Source: an uncultured Gemmiger sp. (GTDB lineage: Bacteria > Bacillota > Clostridia > Oscillospirales > Ruminococcaceae). Taken from it: a stretch of DNA of 64,000 nucleotides. A program made the translations under genes and the position numbers. Location: the NCBI GenBank assembly GCA_944388135.1, contig CALXHP010000006.1:1-64000 (forward strand). The letters are read 5' to 3'. The number at the start of each line of letters is the position of its first letter. Position 1 is the first letter of the stretch. This document shows positions 1-7,831 of this stretch, in pieces. The notes beneath the pieces were generated by a model. The model made no database searches and had not been told where the DNA came from. It saw only the letters and a program-made list of their open reading frames with translations.

Positions 1-1301
1 ACCTCGTGGTAGGCCACGATGCACTTTTCCTTGTCGTTCAAAATCTTGTTCTTCTTCTGGGCGCCCGCCAGGATGGTATCCACCGCTTCCTGGAGGTCGA
101 ACTGGGTCACCGCTTTGCGGCGGTGCCGGACGGCGCAGAGGGCCGCTTCGTTGATGATGTTGGCCAGCTCGGCGCCGGAAGCACCGGGGGTCATCCGGGC
201 CACGATGGCAAAGTCGCAGTCGGGGCCCAGTTTCACCTTTTTGGCGTGGAGGCGCAGGATGCTCTCCCGGCCTTTCAGGTCGGGCAGTTCCACCGGCACG
301 CGGCGGTCAAACCGGCCGGGACGGGTCAGGGCCGGGTCCAGGGACTCGGGGCGGTTGGTGGCGGCCAGGATGACCACGCCCTTGGTGGCGTCAAAGCCGT
401 CCATCTCGGTAAGGAGCTGGTTCAGCGTCTGTTCCCGCTCGTCGTTGCCGCCGATGGCCCCGGCGCCGTCACGCTTCTTGCCGATGGTATCGATCTCGTC
501 GATAAAGACGATGCAGGGGGCTTTCTCGCCGGCCTGCTTGAAGAGGTCACGGACCTTGGAGGCGCCCATGCCCACGAACATCTCCACGAACTCGCTGCCC
601 GCGATGGAGAAGAAGGGCACACCCGCCTCACCGGCCACGGCCCGGGCCAGCAGCGTCTTGCCGGTACCCGGAGGGCCCACCAGCAGCACGCCCTTGGGCA
701 TCTTGGCGCCGATCTCCTCGTACTTCTTGGGGTTGTGCAGGAAATCCACGATCTCCTGCAAACTTTCCTTGGCTTCGTCCTCACCGGCCACGTCCTGGAA
801 CTTGATGCCGGTCTTGTCGTCCACCACATACTGTTTGGCGCCCGACTTGCCGCCGAAGAACATGGAATTGGCGCCGCCCATATTCTGCATCCGCTTGGTC
901 AGCATCCGGTTGGCCAGCCAGAAGAGCACCACAAAGGGCAGGCAGCTCAGCACCAGGCTGAGCAGGGAATCCCAGATGGTGGGGTTCTGGTAGACGGTGC
1001 CGAATTCCACATCGGCATCTTCCAGCCGGTTCACCAGGTCGCCGTCCTGGGCGATGGCGTTGGTCTTGTAGGCCTGTTCGTTCTTGTCCACAAAGTAGAT
1101 CTGCTGATCTTCCAGCTGGACGGTGGCCAGCTCCTTGTCCTCCAGCATCTGGAGGAAGGTGCTGTAGTTGACGCTTTTTACGTTGGCCTGCATCATGGCA
1201 GGCAGCAGGAAAAAGTTGCTGACCAGCAGCAACACGATCACAATGGCATAGCCGATCCAAAGTTTCTTTTTGGGATCTTTGGGGGGCGTGGTTTCTTTCA
1301 T
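1..1301 (-). CDS. ftsH: ATP-dependent zinc metalloprotease FtsH, 3' part outside window
   Basis: This is the N-terminal two thirds of the membrane-anchored AAA+ protease that degrades unneeded or misfolded membrane and cytosolic proteins. Reading leftward from ATG 1301 the protein opens [19 protein letters not shown], followed by a first membrane segment, an extracytoplasmic domain and a second membrane segment (about residues 115-135). Then come Walker A (GPPGTGKT), Walker B (IVFIDEID) and the arginine-finger region (RPGRFDRRV). The window ends at the start of the HExxH zinc motif (AYHE), so the protease domain is missing only because of the window edge. An AGGA-rich ribosome site lies just upstream. 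The long open frame on the opposite strand is a shadow of this gene. Confidence 0.96.
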   Translation of the reverse strand, partial: MKETTPPKDPKKKLWIGYAIVIVLLLVSNFFLLPAMMQANVKSVNYSTFLQMLEDKELATVQLEDQQIYFVDKNEQAYKTNAIAQDGDLVNRLEDADVEFGTVYQNPTIWDSLLSLVLSCLPFVVLFWLANRMLTKRMQNMGGANSMFFGGKSGAKQYVVDDKTGIKFQDVAGEDEAKESLQEIVDFLHNPKKYEEIGAKMPKGVLLVGPPGTGKTLLARAVAGEAGVPFFSIAGSEFVEMFVGMGASKVRDLFKQAGEKAPCIVFIDEIDTIGKKRDGAGAIGGNDEREQTLNQLLTEMDGFDATKGVVILAATNRPESLDPALTRPGRFDRRVPVELPDLKGRESILRLHAKKVKLGPDCDFAIVARMTPGASGAELANIINEAALCAVRHRRKAVTQFDLQEAVDTILAGAQKKNKILNDKEKCIVAYHE

Positions 1302-1418
1302 AGGTACTCACTCCTTACAAAGTATAGCATGCACCGAAATCATGAACCGCATGTGAATGGACTTTGAACGAATCGAAAAATCCGCGGCAGAATCAGGTTT
1401 TGCACCGTTTAAACAGAG

Positions 1419-1676
1419 TTTTCCACACTTTCCACAGACTTTTCCACGGTGGAATGGTGGAAAACCCGGTGGAAAATGTGGAAAACTGGGTGGAAAAAGG
1501 GGGAAAGATGGAAAAAAAGCGGATAAAACGCCAAAAACCGCCGTGGAATATTCCACAGCTCTCCACCGCAGAAGGGGAAAATCCCCCCGCCGGCCGGTCC
1601 CGGGCGGTGGAAAAGGGAAATTCCCCGGCGTAAAAGGGGCAGATCCGGGGTTAGTTTTCCCCCAAAGGGTGGAAAA
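1419..1676. repeat. TTTTCCAC box cluster, left part
   Basis: Eight exact TTTTCCAC octamers lie here on both strands, starting at 1419, 1440, 1457, 1468, 1477, 1489, 1606 and 1668. Near-matches are at 1428 (CTTTCCACA) and 1549 (TATTCCACA). Two copies extend to TTTTCCACA, one base from the TTATCCACA DnaA-box consensus. The stretch lies between ftsH and the small Xre gene and has no convincing gene. DnaA binding is inferred, not shown. Confidence 0.6.
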
Positions 1677-1691
1677 CTTGCCCCGCCTCCC

Positions 1692-1904
1692 TCAATACGG
1701 CCAGGGAATGTCCGACAGTTCCAAAAGATAATCGGTGGTGACCCCGTAGTACCGTGCCAGTTTGCGCAAAATCTCGGTGGGGATGTCCAGTTCCCCCCGC
1801 TCGTAGTTGCTGTAGACCCGCTGGCTGCAGGACAGGATACGGCCCAGTTCGGTCTGGGTCAGGTCGTGGTCCTCGCGCAGATCACGGATACGTCGGTACA
1901 CCAT
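1692..1904 (-). CDS. small Xre-family helix-turn-helix repressor
   Basis: A 70-residue protein that is almost only a Cro/C1-type helix-turn-helix. The recognition region (LTQTELGRILSCSQRVYSNY) sits at about residues 15-34, and the tail has the RKLARYYGVTTDYLL pattern usual in this family. It should bind DNA as a dimer and repress. Two 17-bp palindromes lie 46-87 bases upstream of its start and overlap its likely promoter, so autoregulation is likely. It is flanked on both sides by the TTTTCCAC cluster. The target genes are unknown; the divergent winged-helix gene at 2293 is a candidate. Confidence 0.85.
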   Translation of the reverse strand: MVYRRIRDLREDHDLTQTELGRILSCSQRVYSNYERGELDIPTEILRKLARYYGVTTDYLLELSDIPWPY

Positions 1905-1940
1905 GGGTCAGCCTCAAATCTTTCCTTGGAATGTAGAAAA

Positions 1941-1991
1941 AGTATAGCATAGCGGATTATCCGCTATTGCACTCTAGCGGATAATGCGCTA
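1941..1991 (-). promoter_or_regulatory. xre promoter with two palindromic operators
   Basis: TAGCGGATTATCCGCTA (1950-1966) is a perfect 17-bp palindrome. TAGCGGATAATGCGCTA (1975-1991) is a near-perfect second copy, centred 25 bp away. On the minus strand a TATACT -10 box lies at 1946-1941, so the first palindrome falls in the promoter spacer. Two helically phased dyads over an Xre gene's own promoter are typical of autorepression. Confidence 0.75.
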
Positions 1992-2022
1992 AAATAGAGA
2001 GGGAAAATCCCTCCACCGGGAA

Positions 2023-2157
2023 TTTTCCACCCCATGGTGGAAAACAAAACCCCCGGGGCGGCAGACAAGGACCGCGCACCCGGGGGTTCCAGGGGATATT
2101 GCACAGGGCAGGGGTTGAACCCCAGCGCCCGGCATTTTTCCACACTTTGGTGGAAAA
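2023..2157. repeat. TTTTCCAC box cluster, right part, then A+T-rich tract
   Basis: Four more exact TTTTCCAC octamers start at 2023, 2036 (minus), 2136 and 2149 (minus), arranged as two head-to-head pairs: TTTTCCACC-CCAT-GGTGGAAAA and a looser second pair. They are followed at about 2175-2272 by an A+T-rich tract with TAG/GAT steps (ATATATAGATAGAGAG). Together with the left part this makes 12 exact copies in about 740 bp. Confidence 0.6.
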
Positions 2158-2292
2158 TGGGAAAACTTTTTCCAAAAACTGAACAATTAGTTTATAAATG
2201 TACAAATACTGGTAATATTTGTAACAAGTCGGCAACATCTCTCGTTATTATATATAGATAGAGAGTAATCTGCACAGAAGGAGGGCTGCTCC

Positions 2293-2679
2293 GTGGCCGA
2301 AATCATCCAGAAAAATCCCACCGTCCAGGATATGAAACAGCGGGTACACCATGTGCTGCGGCGTGCCAGCCGAAAGACCACCGATTTTCGTTTCAAGGAT
2401 CTGCACATTGATCTGCGGGCCCATCGGGTCTGGCGGGCCGGGCAGGAGGTGGAGCTGACCCCCCGGGAGTACGCCCTGCTGGAAACCCTGGTGCGCAACC
2501 GGAACATTGCCCTGACCCGTGGCCAGCTGCTGGCCGACGCCTGGGGCTATGATTATATCGGGGAAAGCCGCACGGTGGACGTACATATCAACCGGGTGCG
2601 GCGCAAGCTGGGCCTGGAGCACGAGATCCAGACGGTGTTCAAGGTAGGGTACCGCCTCAATACCCGGGGGACGATGTAA
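2293..2679 (+). CDS. orphan OmpR/PhoB-type winged-helix regulator without receiver domain
   Basis: 128 residues, starting at GTG 2293 behind a strong GAAGGAGGG ribosome site. Residues 30-125 form a complete Trans_reg_C domain: LTPREYALLETLVRN, the recognition helix with RTVDVHINRVRRKL, and a C-terminal hairpin ending VFKVGYRL. The usual N-terminal phosphoacceptor receiver domain is absent. It is replaced by about 28 residues rich in charge (MAEIIQKNPTVQDMKQRVHH). The reading frame is closed upstream, so this is not a missed longer protein. It may respond to something other than a histidine kinase or act constitutively. Its 3' end overlaps the convergent glycosidase gene by 23 bases. Confidence 0.85.
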   Translation: MAEIIQKNPTVQDMKQRVHHVLRRASRKTTDFRFKDLHIDLRAHRVWRAGQEVELTPREYALLETLVRNRNIALTRGQLLADAWGYDYIGESRTVDVHINRVRRKLGLEHEIQTVFKVGYRLNTRGTM

Positions 2680-3916
2680 CGCCCCACCGCTGGGCCAGGG
2701 CGTCCCGCTCGGCCCGGGCCAGATCGGGCCAGTCGGTGTTGGCCCAGAGGGAGCCGTACCGGTAAAGCCCCGCCCCGGTGATGCCCAGCTCTTCCAGGGC
2801 ATCCAGCTGGTCGGCCAGAGCGTGGCCGGAGAGCCACTCGCCGCTGTCGCCGGTGCTGCCGTCCCCTTCTCCGATGCGGTAGGCACCCAGCCCCCCATAG
2901 AGGGCCACACCCTCGGCCCGGGGCAGTTCCGCCCAGCGCCGGGCCAGAGCCGTCAGGCTGTGGGCGGTATCCCCGTTTTGGGTGTAGTCCAGCCCCCAGT
3001 AGAACTGGGGCATCAGATAGTCCAGATAGCCGCCCTGTGCCAGCCACAGGGCGGCGTCGCTGTATTGGCCGCTGTAGCACTGGTCGGGGTCGGCCAGGGG
3101 GGCCACCCCCAGCCGGACGCCGTACTGTTGGGTCACCCGGTGGCAGAAAGCCATGAGCAGGTTCACATTGTGGCGGCGCCAGTCCTCCAGGGAGAGGGGC
3201 GTCCCCGAGGCCGTATACTCGGCGGCGTCGAAGGTGGCGGAGGTGGTGGGGTAGAAGTAGTCGTCGAAGTGGATGCCGTCCAGGTCGTAGTTTTGGCAGA
3301 GTTCCTCCACCCCGTCGGCGATGTACTGCCGCACCTGGGCGTTGGAGGGGTCCAGATACACCCCCGTGTCGGTAGTTTTGACCCAGTCGGGATGCTCCAC
3401 CGCGGGGCTGGCGTCGCAAAGGGCGGGCACCCCTCCGGCCTGGATGCGGTAGGGGTTCACCCAGGCTTCCAGTTCCAGGCCCCGGGCATGGGCGGCCTCC
3501 ACCAGCAGGGCCAGGGGGTCAAAGCCGGGGTCCTGCCCCTGGACGCCGGTGCAGATATGGCTGAAGGGGAAATACTCGCTGGGATAGAGGGCGTCCCCGA
3601 AGGGGCGCACCTGGGCCAGCACCACGGTGGCCCCCACCCCGGCGATGTTGTCCAGCATGGTGCCGATCTCCCGGGAAAAGGTTTCGGCGCTGGAAAAGTC
3701 CACCTGCTGCCATTCCAGATAGCTGACCCACACCGCCCGGTAGGGGGTGGTGCGGGTGAGGGGCGCGGCGGTGGCGTCGGGTTCCGCGGGGGCAGCGGTC
3801 ACCCCCGGCAGCGGCGTACCGGCGGAGGGCGTCCCCCAGTCGGTCAGCAGCAGCGGCGCGGTGAGCACCGCCAGCAAAAACAAAAGGATTCCCAGACCCA
3901 CACCCAAACGACGCAC
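2657..3916 (-). CDS. family 10-like glycosyl hydrolase (GHL10/DUF187), membrane-anchored
   Basis: A predicted (beta/alpha)8 glycosidase acting outside the cell, probably on cell-wall or other polysaccharide. After an N-terminal hydrophobic anchor (GLGILLFLLAVLTAPLLL) and a Pro/Ala/Thr linker, the GHL10 fold begins at YRAVWVSYLEW. It continues through TVVLAQVRPFGDALYPSEYFP, LEAWVNPYRI, YDLDGIHFDDYFYP and DYLMPQFYWGLDY, all typical of DUF187/YngK-like enzymes. GTG 3916 is preferred because AAGGGGG lies 8 bases upstream and it places the anchor at the N-terminus; an upstream start at 3982 is possible. The substrate cannot be told from sequence. Confidence 0.85.
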   Translation of the reverse strand: MRRLGVGLGILLFLLAVLTAPLLLTDWGTPSAGTPLPGVTAAPAEPDATAAPLTRTTPYRAVWVSYLEWQQVDFSSAETFSREIGTMLDNIAGVGATVVLAQVRPFGDALYPSEYFPFSHICTGVQGQDPGFDPLALLVEAAHARGLELEAWVNPYRIQAGGVPALCDASPAVEHPDWVKTTDTGVYLDPSNAQVRQYIADGVEELCQNYDLDGIHFDDYFYPTTSATFDAAEYTASGTPLSLEDWRRHNVNLLMAFCHRVTQQYGVRLGVAPLADPDQCYSGQYSDAALWLAQGGYLDYLMPQFYWGLDYTQNGDTAHSLTALARRWAELPRAEGVALYGGLGAYRIGEGDGSTGDSGEWLSGHALADQLDALEELGITGAGLYRYGSLWANTDWPDLARAERDALAQRWGVTSSPGY

Positions 3917-4021
3917 AGACCATACCCCCTTTGGCAAAAGGTATGTCCGCGGGGGCCAAAAAATGCCGGGGACCCTTGGCAAGCGGCTATTTTTGTGGTA
4001 AACTATAGTGTAATGCTCTGC

Positions 4022-4062
4022 GGGCCATTAGCTCAGTTGGTCAGAGCTGGCGGCTCATAACC
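4022..4062 (+). tRNA. 5' half of split host tRNA-Met, attL of element 1
   Basis: GGGCCAT acceptor strand, D arm and the 5' side of the anticodon stem and loop with CAT anticodon are present. Identity to a tRNA-Met ends after the core CTCATAACC (4054-4062). The matching 3' half lies at 33199-33243. Its acceptor strand ATGGCCC pairs perfectly with GGGCCAT here, which shows that the two pieces were one 77-base gene before element 1 inserted. Confidence 0.9.
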
Positions 4063-4141
4063 TGTTAGTTTAACCAAAATATCTTTTTGAAATCACGATA
4101 TATCGTCATTTTATTTTGCGATACCTTCTAAAAACACCGTT

Positions 4142-4160
4142 TTGGCTACGGATTGGCTAC
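4142..4160 (+). promoter_or_regulatory. element 1 left-end arm-type integrase sites
   Basis: TTGGCTAC occurs twice with an 11-bp period (4142-4149 and 4153-4160). The same 21-bp block recurs at the right end (about 33051-33071). Both are followed by a GGA-N2-TCAATAG motif. Paired repeats one helical turn apart near each end fit arm-type binding sites of a tyrosine recombinase. The assignment is inferred from position and repetition. Confidence 0.65.
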
Positions 4161-4196
4161 TAGATGGTGTTTTAGGAGTTCAATAGTATATCTTAC

Positions 4197-4273
4197 GGGC
4201 CAGTAGCTCAGCTGGTCAGAGCTGGCGGCTCATAACCGCTTGGTCGCGGGTTCGAACCCTGCCTGGCCCACCA
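4197..4273 (+). tRNA. tRNA-Met (CAT), complete surrogate copy carried by element 1
   Basis: A 77-base cloverleaf including CCA: acceptor GGGCCAG/CTGGCCC, anticodon loop CTCATAA with CAT, T loop TTCGAAC. It differs from the split host gene at several positions, mostly compensated in stems. It is therefore a distinct gene brought by the element rather than a repair of the host 3' half. It sits 135 bp inside the left end and is followed by a terminator shared with the convergent integrase gene. Confidence 0.93.
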
Positions 4274-4275
4274 AA

Positions 4276-4322
4276 AAGAACGTGCCTACGTCATTTTTTA
4301 ATGACGAGGCACGTTCTTCTTT
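4276..4322. terminator. bidirectional terminator between tRNA-Met and integrase
   Basis: AAGAACGTGCC pairs with GGCACGTTCTT around an inner TGACG/CGTCA-type stem and an A/T loop, with T-rich tails on both strands. It ends the surrogate tRNA on the plus strand and the integrase gene on the minus strand. Confidence 0.85.
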
Positions 4323-5806
4323 TATGCTCCGTACAATTCACGGCTCAGCTGATTGCGAATGGATTCTTGGCGTTTTTTATACTGCTGGGTATAGATCATC
4401 AGGGTTGTACTGGGCTGGGCATGGCCTGCTTCAGCAGCTACTGTGGCAACACCAATGTCAGGGTTGGACATCAGGATGCTGACAAAGGTGTGCCGGAACA
4501 TGTGGGGATGGAGATGCCGGATACCGGCTTTGTCTCCGATTCTTTTGACGATGCAAGCATAACTGTCCGGATTGAGCGGCCAACCATGATCATCGCAGAT
4601 CACAAAATTGTTGCCCGCCAGCGCTCGGAGGGAATCAGGGTATTTACAGCGTTTCTTTTCGATAGAGTTTTGCCAGCTGGCTCCCATCATCTTGCGCTGA
4701 CATTTCCATAATTCATAGCACCTTTTCATAAAGGTCATAAATTCAGGTGCTACGTCTATGTACCGGTCGTTGGATTCTTTGGTTGTGGTCAGTTGGTATC
4801 CAAACTCATCGAAAACCAGGAGAGATTTATACACATGAACCGTACACTGCTTGAAGTTTATATCTTCCCATGTAAGGCCCGCCAACTCACCACGTCGCAT
4901 TCCGGTATTGAGGAGTGCTTGTACGATTGTCTGCTCAAGCATACTGCAATTGGGAAGATAGTTCAGCAACTGTTTTACTTCATCCTCATGCAGACAATCC
5001 ACAAAGCGGGGACGTGTTCCCCGTGCCGGAAGGGTAAACGCCGGTTGTACCGTACCGTATTGATCACTGGCAAACTGTAAAACCTGACGTGCAAACAGAG
5101 CATACTCTCGAAGGGTTTTGCGGGTCAATGTCGTTTCAGTACCTTCAATACGGAAAGCCTGTTCCAACTGAACCCCCAGCGCTTTGGAAATTTCTTCTGC
5201 TGAGTGTCTTGAAACATGTTTACCACGGAAGGCTTCTGCCATTGTGTAGGCGGTTATGTCATGGCCGACTGCCAGTTTGTTAAAGGACTTAGTTTTGTAT
5301 TTCCTTGCTTCAGGAAGGAGAAATGCCTTTTCATGTACCCTGATGCCATCGTTATCAATTTCCTCCATGAGCCTTTTGTAATCGACCTTGGTGATTTGGG
5401 AAACAGGTTTGTCGGCAAACCAGGGGCATACAATGATAATACGGTTGAGGTAGTTTTCTTTGGTCCGGGTCGTATTGGCTTTATTTTTGCGGCTGTCAAA
5501 GTCCCCACGGAGTCTGGCGGAAGGTGCTAGGCGCGCTTTACTATCCAATATGTATTCTTTTGCCACTTCCGCAAAGGATTTATTGGCGTCGCTTTTCGCC
5601 TGATACACAAGTTCCTGCTCATGCTTTTCAAATTCCATTGCTGCGGCAGTCGCCGCTGCGGTCCTGGTCTTTGCGGTTCTCAGTTTTTGGGGGTCAAAAT
5701 CAAAGCGGGAGTAGCGCCGCTCTACCTTGCCATCAACCAAGATGTTGGCCGTCAGTTTGAAATACGGCGGTTTGTTCTGCGGGGTCATCAATTTAACAGA
5801 TGCCAT
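4322..5806 (-). CDS. int: tyrosine recombinase/integrase of element 1
   Basis: 494 residues from ATG 5806, chosen because TAGGAGGTAAGAAA precedes it directly; a longer frame to 5899 lacks such a site. An N-terminal arm-binding region (IxxxxFDPQKL) and a SAM-like core-binding domain precede the catalytic domain. That domain shows the first Arg in NTGMRRGELAGLTWEDI, HxxR in HPHMFRHTF, the late His in EAGHAQPSTT and the nucleophilic Tyr in LMIYTQQY. It catalyses integration and excision through the anticodon-loop core of tRNA-Met. It is encoded at the extreme left end, convergent with the surrogate tRNA. Confidence 0.95.
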   Translation of the reverse strand: MASVKLMTPQNKPPYFKLTANILVDGKVERRYSRFDFDPQKLRTAKTRTAAATAAAMEFEKHEQELVYQAKSDANKSFAEVAKEYILDSKARLAPSARLRGDFDSRKNKANTTRTKENYLNRIIIVCPWFADKPVSQITKVDYKRLMEEIDNDGIRVHEKAFLLPEARKYKTKSFNKLAVGHDITAYTMAEAFRGKHVSRHSAEEISKALGVQLEQAFRIEGTETTLTRKTLREYALFARQVLQFASDQYGTVQPAFTLPARGTRPRFVDCLHEDEVKQLLNYLPNCSMLEQTIVQALLNTGMRRGELAGLTWEDINFKQCTVHVYKSLLVFDEFGYQLTTTKESNDRYIDVAPEFMTFMKRCYELWKCQRKMMGASWQNSIEKKRCKYPDSLRALAGNNFVICDDHGWPLNPDSYACIVKRIGDKAGIRHLHPHMFRHTFVSILMSNPDIGVATVAAEAGHAQPSTTLMIYTQQYKKRQESIRNQLSRELYGA

Positions 5807-5914
5807 TTTCTTACCTCCTACTGTTTTTGATGCCTCAACTATACCCCTTATCTGGCAAAAGAAGTAGGCTGTCGTTTCAGCCAACGACAGCCTTGACACA
5901 CATGAATGAATGTG

Positions 5915-6154
5915 TTATTCTTCCTCCTTTTGGGCATTGTAATAGGCGGCCAAACGCCCAAGATTGATGTACCACTTTACTCCCGACTGGAAAGCCAGAC
6001 CGGGAACCTCTTTGCAAAGGCGGCGAAGATAGTAGGGCGGCAACCCCATAATTTCGCTTGCCTTCTTGATGCTGACAACCTGGGGTAACACTACTTTTTC
6101 AATCTCAATATCCGTTTCCGGCGTTTTTTCAGCAGAAGATTCGACGTACTTCAT
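5915..6154 (-). CDS. excisionase-like small DNA-binding protein
   Basis: 79 residues from ATG 6154 behind AAGGAGG. The C-terminal half (VSIKKASEIMGLPPYYLRRL to GVKWYINLGRLAAYYN) has the winged-helix pattern of Xis/MerR-like excisionases, which bend DNA at element ends and steer the integrase toward excision. It lies just upstream of int on the same strand, the usual xis-int order. The N-terminal 30 residues are acidic and unrecognised. Confidence 0.75.
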   Translation of the reverse strand: MKYVESSAEKTPETDIEIEKVVLPQVVSIKKASEIMGLPPYYLRRLCKEVPGLAFQSGVKWYINLGRLAAYYNAQKEEE

Positions 6155-6188
6155 GAATCCTGGCACCTCCTTTTCAGATCCTTGTATC

Positions 6189-6287
6189 AATGCAAATTGA
6201 TCTCACATGAACGGTGGCCAATGATGCCAGTATAAAACGGCACACTGACCACCGTGGTATCTAAGATCAATTTCGCATCCTTTTCGA
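6189..6287. other. nested inverted repeat upstream of xis
   Basis: AAATTGATCT pairs perfectly with AGATCAATTT, and inside it ACGGTGG pairs with CCACCGT, across about 90 bp. It could be a structured leader RNA or a protein-binding dyad controlling xis-int. The rest of 6290-6679 holds only overlapping small frames that I cannot support as genes. Confidence 0.45.
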
Positions 6288-6679
6288 CACTACTTCCCGG
6301 ATGCTGGGCGACGTTTCGGCTCGGCGTTGGGACGCTCCCGCTTCCTGCTTACTTTGCAGTCCCTCTGCAGTCTTGCGATAGCACTGAGGGGTGTATCATG
6401 ATTACCTGCCCTTTCATCGCATTGGTGAGATTCCACCCTCACCGTGACGGCAAATGCTGATCGCTCCACCATCGCCGGAGATTCACCTCCTCCTTGGCGT
6501 GGTATCTTGGCGGCAATCCCGTCCGTGCTGACCGACGCTCCGTGGGTTGCGGCCAGGCAGGCTTTATGTAGCCGAAATGTCGGATATTTGCTTTTTCAAG
6601 GTGCAGGAGAGGTTTTGGGGGAAGCCTAAATTTACCTCTCACTAATATGCACGCAAAAGGACAAAAAGCGAGACACGTT

Positions 6680-7111
6680 TCAATACAGTTCTTTCAGCAA
6701 TTTTCCTAGCCGTTTCAACCCACGCTGAAGGGTGATTTGTATCGTTCTAGGCGTCACGTGCTCTGCCAAAGCAATTTCTTTACAAGATTTACCAAGGAAA
6801 TAGCGGGAGTAGATATGCTGTCCTTGTTTGATAGGGAGTTTGGCAAGGGCCTCATTCAACTGCTGCATAGTTAATTTTCGCTCGTAAATTTCTTCTGGCG
6901 ACTCCTCATGGAAAACAACATAGTTCTCAATGCCATTGCCATATTCCAGCGAGTAGAACGCTTTGGCCCGCAGCCGCCGCATATAGTAACTTTTTTCATC
7001 TCGCAAGGATTGCTCCAGTACGTCCGCCACCTCATCCGTGACGAGCACCAAATTGCTTTCGCCGTACAATTCAGGTTTGCGGTAGTATTTTTTCAGATCA
7101 ATGGTTTTCAT
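6680..7111 (-). CDS. sigma-70-like factor (region 4 type) of element 1
   Basis: 143 residues from ATG 7111 with GGAGGTGCCT just upstream. The C-terminal half (LAKLPIKQGQHIYSRYFLGKSCKEIALA and VTPRTIQITLQRGLKRLGKLL) is a sigma region 4 helix-turn-helix. The N-terminal half contains an ERKLTMQQLNEAL segment linking to it. Such short sigma-like proteins sit near the integrase end of Tn916/Tn1549-type elements and are thought to control element genes. Its position next to xis and int supports that role. It may instead be a stand-alone region-4 regulator. Confidence 0.75.
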   Translation of the reverse strand: MKTIDLKKYYRKPELYGESNLVLVTDEVADVLEQSLRDEKSYYMRRLRAKAFYSLEYGNGIENYVVFHEESPEEIYERKLTMQQLNEALAKLPIKQGQHIYSRYFLGKSCKEIALAEHVTPRTIQITLQRGLKRLGKLLKELY

Positions 7112-7190
7112 AGGCACCTCCGTCAATTTTGGCTTTCATCAAAATGCGGAGGTAACCGGTGGTGCCCTGGGCCAGATAAAAAAGAAAAAA

Positions 7191-7270
7191 GACCTCTTAC
7201 AAACCGACCATTTCCCGATTCCAACGTAATGGAAAATTATGGGATATTTGGTGGTATTTTGTAAGAGGTC
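7191..7270. repeat. 13-bp inverted repeat in non-coding DNA
   Basis: GACCTCTTACAAA (7191-7203) is matched by TTTGTAAGAGGTC (7258-7270). The gap between the sigma gene and the sortase remnant (7112-7456) contains no gene I can support. Confidence 0.5.
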
Positions 7271-7456
7271 GTAGAATGTTGTCGAAATGAAATAAGGGGC
7301 AATCTGATTTCTCAGATGCCCCCTGCTCAGCTCATCACGCTAGAGGAACAAGTTGCTGTGCTACTTGCCTTAACCATTCTTCCCCTTCCTTCCTCGTCAA
7401 GTCGTGTTTATTTTGACCCACACAGCTATATAGTGTTACTTTATAACTAAATCATA

Positions 7457-7800
7457 CTATATATTGTTTGCAAAACTTGTCGAGTTATGGAAAAATATGG
7501 AAAACAATGTCATTCTCTCTGCGTGATTCACTATGGAAATCCACCCGAAAAAGTCCGGGTTTTGCGCTTTCAGAGCCTCATAATGGGATTGCTCTGGGTT
7601 CTGTCCATCTGCGCTCTCCGGCTGCTCCAGGGCGGCAGAAAGCCGATCATAAGACTTGTCGTTCCGCTTGAGCCATTGGTTGTACCGTCCAGTTGCAAAA
7701 TGCGCCCGTAGTAGGTGATCGCACCGTTGTCCTCGATTACAACGGAAATGTATTCATTCGTCCCTGTCTGTGCATCGGAGTAGGAAAATACGATGGTAGG
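7457..7800 (-). pseudogene. remnants of ICE surface protein and class B sortase-like gene
   Basis: Minus-strand translation gives two neighbouring fragments in different frames. The first, about 7794-7650, contains SYSDAQTGTNEYISVVIEDN and a YYGRILQLDGTTNGSSG stretch typical of a secreted protein. The second, about 7668-7535, contains SYDRLSAALEQ and EALKAQNPDFFGWIS; the second string matches the YxxLxxxNPDxxGWISI signature of class B sortases. Neither has a start or a complete domain, and the second ends at TAG 7457. They face the truncated adhesin at 16.7-18.2 kb across the lac/gal module, so they are probably the other side of a broken adhesin-sortase locus. Family assignment is from short motifs only. 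Confidence 0.55.
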
Positions 7801-7831
7801 AAGGAGATGTCATAGCAATTCCCTCCCTCGT

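Noticed and set aside
6..1367. 453-codon open frame opposite ftsH
   Set aside because: ftsH motifs on the minus strand are complete and continuous; the plus frame is its shadow.
1302..2292. Chromosomal replication origin
   Set aside because: Box cluster and A+T-rich tract are suggestive, but dnaA and dnaN are absent and the strand of the mnmE-serS block points to an origin farther right; kept only as a DnaA-box-like cluster.
6290..6642. Overlapping small frames between xis and sigma genes
   Set aside because: No ribosome site, no recognised domain, and they overlap each other; left as non-coding.
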